NCBI GenBank assembly: GCA_032250895.1 | Contig: JAVVEZ010000115.1 | Location: 1-8,330 of the forward strand | Reading direction: 5' to 3' | Source of the DNA: JAVVEZ01 sp032250895 | GTDB lineage: Bacteria > Pseudomonadota > Gammaproteobacteria > Pseudomonadales > Pseudohongiellaceae | Length of the DNA stretch: 8,330 nucleotides | Shown here: positions 1 to 5,400 of the stretch, piece by piece | How positions within the stretch are numbered: the first letter of the stretch is position 1 | Layout of the letters: each line of letters starts with the position of its first letter | Notes under the pieces: generated by a model | The model's input: only the letters and a program-made list of their open reading frames with translations | What the model was told of the DNA's origin: nothing | Databases searched by the model: none | Program-made: the position numbers and the translations under genes

Positions 1-14
1 CTTGTTCAACAACC

Positions 15-43
15 GGATATGTCACGGCAAGCGCGACATATCC
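15..43. terminator. Long inverted repeat, possible terminator of a gene left of the window
   Basis: GGATATGTC at 15-23 and GACATATCC at 35-43 form a perfect 9-bp stem around an 11-base loop. A second pair, AACAA at 8-12 and TTGTT at 48-52, extends the stem after a short mismatch. On the + strand the right arm is followed by TTATTTGTT, so a Rho-independent terminator for a gene beyond the left edge is possible. The T-run is interrupted and no upstream gene is visible. It could equally be a protein-binding palindrome or the edge of a mobile element. Confidence 0.35.
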
Positions 44-141
44 TTATTTGTTATGGTGATTGATAGTACAGGATATGGCCAAATTGGCACAGTGTAGGAC
101 GTACGCGGATGAATCAGGTAATAACCGGTGGCCTTCAGGGA

Positions 142-166
142 TAAATCGGGGTAGAACCCCGATTTA
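142..166. terminator. Strong hairpin terminator beyond the NERD gene
   Basis: TAAATCGGGGT at 142-152 and ACCCCGATTTA at 156-166 form a perfect 11-bp stem with a 3-base loop (AGA). It begins 21 bases past the stop codon of the minus-strand NERD gene, which fits a terminator for that transcript. The richer T-stretch (TATTTCTTTT, about 169-178) lies on the + strand side, so it may also, or mainly, stop transcription entering from the left. A bidirectional terminator is the simplest reading. Confidence 0.6.
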
Positions 167-187
167 CGTATTTCTTTTGACGGTTAA

Positions 188-820
188 TCATTGCAGCCGT
201 CCAAATTTTTTTTCTAAATGGGCCTGGTGTTCCAGATCTGTCTTGCGCGTAATTTGCATCCTGGCGCATTCGATTTTTCCTACTGAAAATGCCACGCGAT
301 TGAGTGATAGAGCACCGTTTGGATGACTTTTGATAAAACTGACAAGCTCCCTGGAATAAAGCACACCTTTTGGCCTGGCGGTCTTGAACTTGGCTTGGCC
401 AGTAAACACAACAAGGGGGATGAAAACCTGTTCTGGTAAGAAATCCAGTAATCCCCGCACAGCCATCAGGTGCTTGTAGTTCTGGCGGATAGGATTTTGA
501 AATCCAAATTTAAGACCGCCGGGTAATATCTGGGTCCACTTTTTAGATTTCTCGTTGACAAAAATCCAGTGCGAATGGCTTTTTGTCTCTATAACGAAGA
601 CACCTCTCGTAGAGACCAATATATGATCTATTTGAGTAGTTCCATCTTCTGTCTTCAAGGTGATGTTATTCAGCAAATGAAATTCATCATCATGCAACTT
701 CGACACGAGAAGACGTCTGACAACGGTCTCTCCTCTATGCTCCAGAAGGGATTGTGTACGAAGCCTGCCTAAACTGAAGCCGATCATGAGAATAAGGCTG
801 AGGAGCAGCAGGGTATTCAT
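188..820 (-). CDS. Membrane-anchored NERD (nuclease-related) domain protein
   Basis: This is a 210-residue protein. Residues about 2-19 (NTLLLLSLILMIGFSLGR) form one hydrophobic segment, likely an N-terminal membrane anchor with the rest cytoplasmic. The body matches the NERD domain, a PD-(D/E)XK-like nuclease fold: RGE near Glu31, GTTQIDHIL with Asp65, FVIETKS with Glu78 and Lys80, WTQ at 95-97 and QNPIRQNY at 108-115. The expected catalytic residues are therefore present. NERD proteins are thought to act on DNA, but a substrate is rarely known. ATG 820 is chosen because it places the hydrophobic segment at the N-terminus; GTG 898 would add 26 residues without recognisable features. No good ribosome site precedes ATG 820, but it overlaps the stop of the upstream 46-codon ORF as ATGA, which suggests translational coupling. 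A hairpin at 142-166 probably ends the transcript. Confidence 0.85.
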   Translation of the reverse strand: MNTLLLLSLILMIGFSLGRLRTQSLLEHRGETVVRRLLVSKLHDDEFHLLNNITLKTEDGTTQIDHILVSTRGVFVIETKSHSHWIFVNEKSKKWTQILPGGLKFGFQNPIRQNYKHLMAVRGLLDFLPEQVFIPLVVFTGQAKFKTARPKGVLYSRELVSFIKSHPNGALSLNRVAFSVGKIECARMQITRKTDLEHQAHLEKKFGRLQ

Positions 821-957
821 ACGCTGCGCATCCGTTGCAGGACTAAAATGCTTGACCTGCCATCTTGGGGCACGGCTACAAGCATACCTGCCCACCACGG
901 AAGCCGGCTGGCGACCACCACAAGATCCTCAATTGGGCTGGATCGTCTTCTTCCCAT
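817..957 (-). pseudogene. N-terminal stub of an Mrr-like restriction endonuclease, now a leader ORF of the NERD gene
   Basis: The ORF has 46 codons. Its start, MGRRRSSPIEDLVVVASR then LPWWAGMLVAV, resembles the conserved N-terminus of a proteobacterial family annotated as restriction endonuclease (basic start, SPxEDL, LPWWAG leading into a membrane segment, then an Mrr_cat domain). This is recognised from memory of the family, not from a search. After about residue 31 the similarity ends. The tail (PQDGRSSILVLQRMRSV) looks like out-of-frame sequence, and the second membrane segment and nuclease domain are missing, so an internal deletion is likely. The start keeps an excellent ribosome site, AAGGAGGT, at 962-969 on the minus strand. 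Its TGA overlaps the NERD ATG. It may be functionless debris, or it may persist as a translated leader for the NERD gene. Confidence 0.55.
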
Positions 958-961
958 GATT

Positions 962-969
962 ACCTCCTT
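962..969 (-). promoter_or_regulatory. Near-perfect Shine-Dalgarno site
   Basis: Read on the minus strand, 969-962 is AAGGAGGT, four bases before ATG 957. It is the best ribosome-binding match seen upstream of any start in the window. It fixes the start of the 46-codon stub ORF and, through the ATGA overlap, may feed ribosomes to the NERD gene. Confidence 0.7.
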
Positions 970-1054
970 GTGCTGGCTTGGTGTAGGGCTGCATTCTACC
1001 CAGACCTCAATATGGATGCCATCCGGGTTGATCAATCAGGATGAGGCTGAAGTC

Positions 1055-1072
1055 AATTCTGTCCCTGGAATT
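1055..1072. repeat. Small palindrome resembling RAYT-associated repeat units
   Basis: AATTC at 1055-1059 and GAATT at 1068-1072 flank TGTCCCTG. The string AATTCTGTCCCTGGAATT is close to the ATTCCGGGGACAG-type units often seen in proteobacterial genomes near REP-associated tyrosine transposases (recalled from memory). Only one copy is visible and no transposase is present, so it could be a relic or a coincidence. It lies in the gene-free gap between the divergent starts at 957 and 1111. Confidence 0.25.
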
Positions 1073-1110
1073 TTACTCTACAGGTTCTTGAACAACCTCG
1101 TAGAATCGCT

Positions 1111-1413
1111 ATGGCCTTGAAGGTAACACCCGTGCATCTGGATGAAAAGACGCTCAAGCAGGTGGGCCAGATGGCAAAAGCAATGGACAGGCTCAACTGG
1201 AGCCTACGGTACCAGGATCAAATAGACCCGCGCCTGTCGCCAGCTTACGATATCCTGGGCACCCGTGCGTACATCGAAGATGAACAGGAATATGCGCTGA
1301 ATCCTAGCGGCACAAAACGCTGGAGTGCTGTGACCATGAGTTCGCCCCATAAGCGCAGTCTCAAACAGCACTGGCGAAGTTTGCAGCCCGATTTTCGTAT
1401 TGAAGCGAAGTGA
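1111..1413 (+). CDS. Hypothetical protein, 100 residues
   Basis: I do not recognise this protein. It is soluble and charged, with no membrane segment or signal peptide. Residues 10-27 look helical; DPRLSPAYDILGTRAYIEDE sits near 40-59, followed by a basic C-terminus with SPHKRSLKQHWRSL. Codons look like those of the large helicase gene (many G/C third positions), which supports real coding. The frame is open back to 1051 but ATG 1111 is the first usable start. No convincing Shine-Dalgarno site precedes it, so it could be the remaining part of a longer gene. It diverges from the NERD leader ORF across a 153-base gap. No downstream terminator is clear. Confidence 0.5.
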   Translation: MALKVTPVHLDEKTLKQVGQMAKAMDRLNWSLRYQDQIDPRLSPAYDILGTRAYIEDEQEYALNPSGTKRWSAVTMSSPHKRSLKQHWRSLQPDFRIEAK

Positions 1414-1570
1414 AATAAAAAAGTTTCAAAGGAATGTATATTAGCCCGAATGCACCCATCATCTCCAGGATCTGAAGCTTTTTTCCTGCTTGGTTGCGAC
1501 GATGTACTGGCCGATTCTCATTTCCGGTTCGTCGTGCTATTTTCTCCATGACTTTCCCAAGTGATTAACC
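1414..1570. other. Gene-free gap
   Basis: This is an AT-leaning stretch with stop codons in all frames. A 62-codon minus-strand ORF crosses it but has no ribosome site and no recognisable protein features. I see no RNA gene, insertion-sequence end or strong hairpin here. Confidence 0.5.
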
Positions 1571-1690
1571 ATGATCATCCACTGCACCAAAAAACTCGCC
1601 ACCAAACTCCCCACTAACCTTGCCGACACGAGCAACGAACCCCTCACCTTCTGTATGAGCAGGAGTTACATTGTGAAAGAATCTCCCTGA
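1571..1690 (+). pseudogene. N-terminal stub of a DUF6933-type protein
   Basis: A 39-codon ORF begins MIIHCTKKLATKLP. This closely resembles the opening of DUF6933-type proteins, which begin with an M-I-hydrophobic-H/R-CTKKL-x-x-KL pattern and are far longer. The match is from memory of the family. After about residue 14 the sequence no longer resembles the family as I recall it, and a TGA at 1688-1690 ends the frame. No clear ribosome site precedes the ATG. It is best read as a deletion remnant. A chance match of this short stretch is possible but unlikely, given the CTKKL core at the very N-terminus. Confidence 0.45.
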
Positions 1691-1726
1691 TTGTCAATCT
1701 ATATATTTACATAAAATCAGATAAAG

Positions 1727-1763
1727 TATACTTATATATTGACATATTGGAGATATAAGTATA
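1727..1763. promoter_or_regulatory. Candidate operator: 11-bp perfect inverted repeat upstream of mmpA
   Basis: TATACTTATAT at 1727-1737 and ATATAAGTATA at 1753-1763 are perfect reverse complements separated by 15 bases. Between them lies TTGACA (1739-1744), a consensus -35 box, and the right arm overlaps the best -10 candidates. A protein bound to both arms would cover the promoter. XRE-type regulators commonly repress their own gene from such sites, so MmpA is the obvious candidate ligand; that is inference. The surroundings are very AT-rich, which raises the chance of accidental symmetry, but 11 uninterrupted pairs is long. Confidence 0.5.
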
Positions 1764-1767
1764 TTTA
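1739..1767 (+). promoter_or_regulatory. Probable sigma-70 promoter of mmpA
   Basis: TTGACA at 1739-1744 matches the -35 consensus exactly. Two -10 choices follow: TATATT at 1760-1765 (five of six, but only a 15-base spacer) and TATTTA at 1762-1767 (three of six, 17-base spacer). Transcription would start about 25-35 bases before the mmpA ATG. A 10-base direct repeat, TATATTTACA, occurs at 1702-1711 and again at 1760-1769, the second copy covering the -10 area. Confidence 0.5.
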
Positions 1768-1806
1768 CAGCTATACAAATTGCCGGCATGGCTGTCAGGA
1801 TCCGTG

Positions 1807-2265
1807 ATGAAAAAAATCCTTCTTCACCAATATCAGGGCATTGTTGACAAGGCTGCCGCAAGTACCGGCGATCTTGTGGTACCCGACGAAGGCTGGATTC
1901 GCACCCTGCGCAAGGCACTGGGCATGTCCGGTGCCCAGTTGGCGCGCAGGCTCGGTGTGTCTCGCTCTCAGGTGGCGCAATCCGAGAAAAACGAGCTCAG
2001 TGGTGCCATCACCCTGAAAACCCTGCGGAACATGGCTCAGGCCATGGGGGGGCGCGTGGTCCATACCATTGTGCTGCCTGCCAGTGCCAGTGAACTGGTG
2101 CACCAGCGTGCCAGGGAAAAGGCCCGGCAAATCCTGCAGCAGGCCAATACGCATATGGCGCTGGAAAGCCAGGTTCTGGACAAAGACAACCAGGCCTTCG
2201 AGCTCAGGCGTCTGGAGCAGGAGCTGCTGGAACAGATGCCAGCTGACTTCTGGGACGATGTGTGA
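1807..2265 (+). CDS. mmpA: Mobile mystery protein A, XRE-type helix-turn-helix regulator
   Basis: This is a 152-residue cytoplasmic DNA-binding protein. The helix-turn-helix lies at about 30-64: SGAQLARRLG (41-50) is the first helix and VSRSQVAQSEK (51-61) the recognition helix. It is followed by GAITLKTLRNMAQAMGGRVVHTIVLP, characteristic of mobile mystery protein A. The C-terminal half is helical and charged and ends in PADFWDDV. Length and domain order fit the family. In the family this gene normally precedes mobile mystery protein B, a Fic-domain protein, and the pair is considered a mobile, toxin-antitoxin-like module. ATG 1807 is chosen because AGGA at 1797-1800 sits six bases upstream; ATG 1780 lacks a site. 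A promoter and an 11-bp inverted repeat lie directly upstream, suggesting autoregulation. The partner gene is reduced to a stub, so this is an orphan regulator 230 bases ahead of the large helicase gene. Confidence 0.88.
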   Translation: MKKILLHQYQGIVDKAAASTGDLVVPDEGWIRTLRKALGMSGAQLARRLGVSRSQVAQSEKNELSGAITLKTLRNMAQAMGGRVVHTIVLPASASELVHQRAREKARQILQQANTHMALESQVLDKDNQAFELRRLEQELLEQMPADFWDDV

Positions 2266-2438
2266 TGCCGTTTGAGCATGAGCCAGACGGTGCCACGGGG
2301 ATTTCTCCAGCCTGTCGGAATTTGTTGGGTCTATTGGAGACCAGTGAGAAAACAATGCGCAGGCAAGCATCATTTACAGGCAGCCTTATGCCAACATCTG
2401 CGAAATGGTCAACAGACAGGCTAAGTGATGACCCGTAG
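2265..2438 (+). pseudogene. N-terminal stub of mobile mystery protein B (Fic-domain partner)
   Basis: ATG 2265 overlaps the mmpA stop codon (TGATG), the usual layout of an mmpA-mmpB operon. The first residues, MPFEHEPDGATGISP, resemble the family start (PDGAT, L/I, SPDE). The expected continuation (the LIP..ITT segment, the helical region and the Fic motif HPFxxGNGR) is absent. Instead an unrelated-looking tail runs to TAG at 2436-2438, 57 codons in all, where the family has about 200 residues. No Fic motif fragment was found in any frame before the helicase start. The toxin gene has therefore been deleted, leaving its translation start. Confidence 0.55.
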
Positions 2439-2495
2439 GATACGTGATTCTGCTGAAAAACATATGTAATTTGTAAACTGGCCAATTACTCGCTT

Positions 2496-5400
2496 ATGGA
2501 TGATGCAAGCAAGCACGAAAGTACGGGATCACGCGAACGCAGACCCAACTGCCTATCCATAGACCTTGAGGTTGGGAAAAACGATGGCCGTATTCATCAG
2601 TTTGCTGCTGTCCGGGGCGATAACAACGCAAGCTTCCATTTCCGGAAGGGCAAGTTGACAGAGGCACTTGAGAAACTTGATGACTTTGCCGAAGGAACGG
2701 CCTTTCTGCTGGGCCACAATATTGTGGCATTCGACCTTCCCTATCTGCTTGCCGCCAAGCCGGATCTGCGTCTGCTGCAAAAGCCTGCGGTCGATACTCT
2801 GCAGCTAAACCCGCTGGCCTTTCCCAGAAACCCCTATCATCACCTGGTCAAACACTATCAGGAGGGACAGCTGAAGCGGGGCCGTATCAATGACCCGGAA
2901 CTGGATGCCAGGCTGGTGCTGGATGTGTTCAATGATCAGTTCGATGCCCTGCAACGCTGTAATACCGAAAATCCGGCCTTGATACTGGTGTGGCATTGGC
3001 TTTGTACAGTAGACAAGCATACCTTCGGGTTAAACGCATTTTTCAGCACCGTAAGAAAGCAAACCAGGCCTGCCGACTCCGAAGCCCGTCAGGCGATTCA
3101 ACAATTACTGAACGGTTCCGTCTGTGTAACCCACGCCGGTAACATTATCGATAACGCAGAAAAGCAGGGCTGGGGCTTGGCCTATGCCTTGGCCTGGTTG
3201 TCGGTTGCCGGCGGCAATTCGGTGATGCCCCCCTGGGTGCGACATCAGTATCCACAAGCCGGCGAACTGATCAGCTTATTGCGGGATACCGCCTGCTCTG
3301 ATGCGACCTGCAGTTGGTGTGCCGAACATCATGATGCCTGCAGGGAATTGCAGCGCTGGTTCGGTTTCAATGCCTTCAGACCGGAACCTCGTGGGGAGGA
3401 TGGCCGTCCGTTACAGCAAAGCATCGTTGAAAGCGCCATGCGAGGCGAGCATGTGCTGGGCATTCTGCCGACCGGCACCGGGAAATCCCTGTGTTACCAG
3501 ATTCCGGCCCTGTCCCGCTATGAAAAGACGGGCGTACTGACGGTGGTTATTTCGCCACTGGTCGCATTGATGGCGGATCAGGTCACGGGCCTGGAAGCCC
3601 GTGGCATCACCAGCAGTGCGGCGATCAACGGCATGCTGTCGATGCCGGAACGCGGCGATGTGCTGGACCGGGTTCGGCTGGGCGACATTGGTATTCTGAT
3701 TATTTCCCCGGAGCAGTTACGTAATAATTCGGTGAGAAAAGTGCTGGCTCAGAGAGAAATCGGTGCCTGGGTGCTGGACGAGGCGCACTGTATTTCCAAA
3801 TGGGGTCATGACTTTCGGCCTGATTATCGCTATGTAGGACGTTTTATCAGAGAAAAGGCCGGTACCCATCCGATTCCCCCTGTGTTGTGTTTGACCGCGA
3901 CCGCCAAGCCGGACGTGGTAAAGGATATTGTCAAGCACTTCAGTGAGAAAGTGGGTATTGAACTGACTGTTTTTGACGGCGGCGCCAAGCGGGATAATTT
4001 GAATTTTTCCGTGGTTCCCACCAGCACCCCGGAAAAATTCGCGCATGTGTACCAGATGGTGAATGAAAGCCTGCCGCCGGATGTTCCCGGGGGCGCCATC
4101 GTATATTGCGCTACTCGTAGACAGACAGAGGACATGGCGAATTTTCTTCGGGAAAAGGATGTGCCTGCGGATTATTTCCATTCCGCCCTGCAGCCTGAAT
4201 CAAAGAAAGAGGTGCAACGGAGGTTTATCAAGGGTGATTTACGTGTGATAGTGGCAACCAATGCCTTTGGTATGGGTATCGACAAACCGGATGTGCGGCT
4301 GGTGGTGCATGCCGACATACCCGGTTCTCTGGAAAATTATCTGCAGGAGGCCGGGCGGGCCGGGCGTGACCGGGAAAGTGCAAGTTGTGTGTTGATGTAT
4401 ACACAGGAAGATGTCGAAAAACAGTTTGGCATGTCGGCACGGTCCCGCCTGACCCGACAGGAAATTCAATCCATTCTTGGATCCCTCAGACAGCTTGATC
4501 GCAAAAAGCGCTTCAATGGCGCGGTGGTGGCCACCACCGGGGAGATTCTGGAGGAAGACGAAGATGCCGCCTTCACTCGGGATCCTGCTACGGACGATAC
4601 CCGGGCCCGTACCGCTATTGCCTGGCTGGAAGAGTCATTATTGCTGAGCCGTGAAGAAAACCGGGTAACGGTATTTCCATCATCCCTGCGTGTTGATTCA
4701 CTCGATGCAGCCAAGGCGAAGCTGCAGAAAAAGGATATCGGCGCTGCGTATAGACAACAACTGCTCGGTATTGTCGAAGCCCTGCTCTCGGCGGATGCCG
4801 ATGAAGGCATATCGACAGATGAGCTGATGGGTCTTGCCGGTTTGAACTCTGACAAACTCCGGGCCGCCCTCCACGATCTGGAACACATGGGCCTTGCCAG
4901 CAACGACACCGCATTGACCGCTTTTGTGCATGTTGCTGTGGAAAACTCTTCACAGAAGCGGCTTGAGGAAGCCGTCTCCCTGGAACAGGCCTTGATCGAT
5001 GTATTGCGGGAAAGTGCCGCTGACTTGCAAAAAGGCGAGGCGTCCATGCTGCATCTTCGTCTGGTGACCCAGAAACTCAAGGATGAAGGTCATACCGCCG
5101 CCCTGCCGGAGAAACTATGGAGAATTATCCGGGGCTTGACCCTGGATGGCCGTGACGAGGAAAGTGGCGTGGGCAGTCTGGGATTAAAACGTTTTGATTC
5201 TGAAACCTTACAGATAACCCTGCAAAGGGATTGGACGCCTCTGAACAAAACGGCAGAACTGCGCCGGGCAGCTGCTGCGAGATTGCTGGAACATCTGCTG
5301 GACACCTTGCCAACGGATGCCCGGGGCACGGATCAACTGGCGGAAACCACCCTGGGCAAACTTCTGGCGGCTATTGAAGGGGATCTGATACTGAAGGCCG

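Noticed and set aside
60..326. Plus-strand ORF of 88 codons at the left end
   Set aside because: It runs through the strong 142-166 hairpin and into the antisense of the NERD gene; no protein features were seen.
848..1120. Plus-strand ORF of 90 codons
   Set aside because: It overlaps the well-supported minus-strand start (strong ribosome site and stub ORF) and has no ribosome site or family resemblance.
1490..1545. Possible tRNA-like T-arm (CCGGTTCGTCG)
   Set aside because: No acceptor stem, anticodon arm or D-arm could be built around it.
1361..1549. Minus-strand ORF of 62 codons
   Set aside because: It has no ribosome site or recognised features, and it overlaps the end of the 1111-1413 gene.
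1795..2373. Minus-strand ORF of 192 codons opposite mmpA
   Set aside because: It is antisense to a clear XRE regulator, histidine- and leucine-rich, and without recognised features.
2428..2469. Tiny ORF of 13 codons between the mmpB stub and the helicase start
   Set aside because: It is too short to support as a gene, shows no similarity I recognise, and has no ribosome site of note.
4466..5080. Minus-strand ORF of 204 codons, very rich in serine and arginine
   Set aside because: Such composition is typical of the antisense of GC-biased coding DNA, and the forward frame is the real gene.
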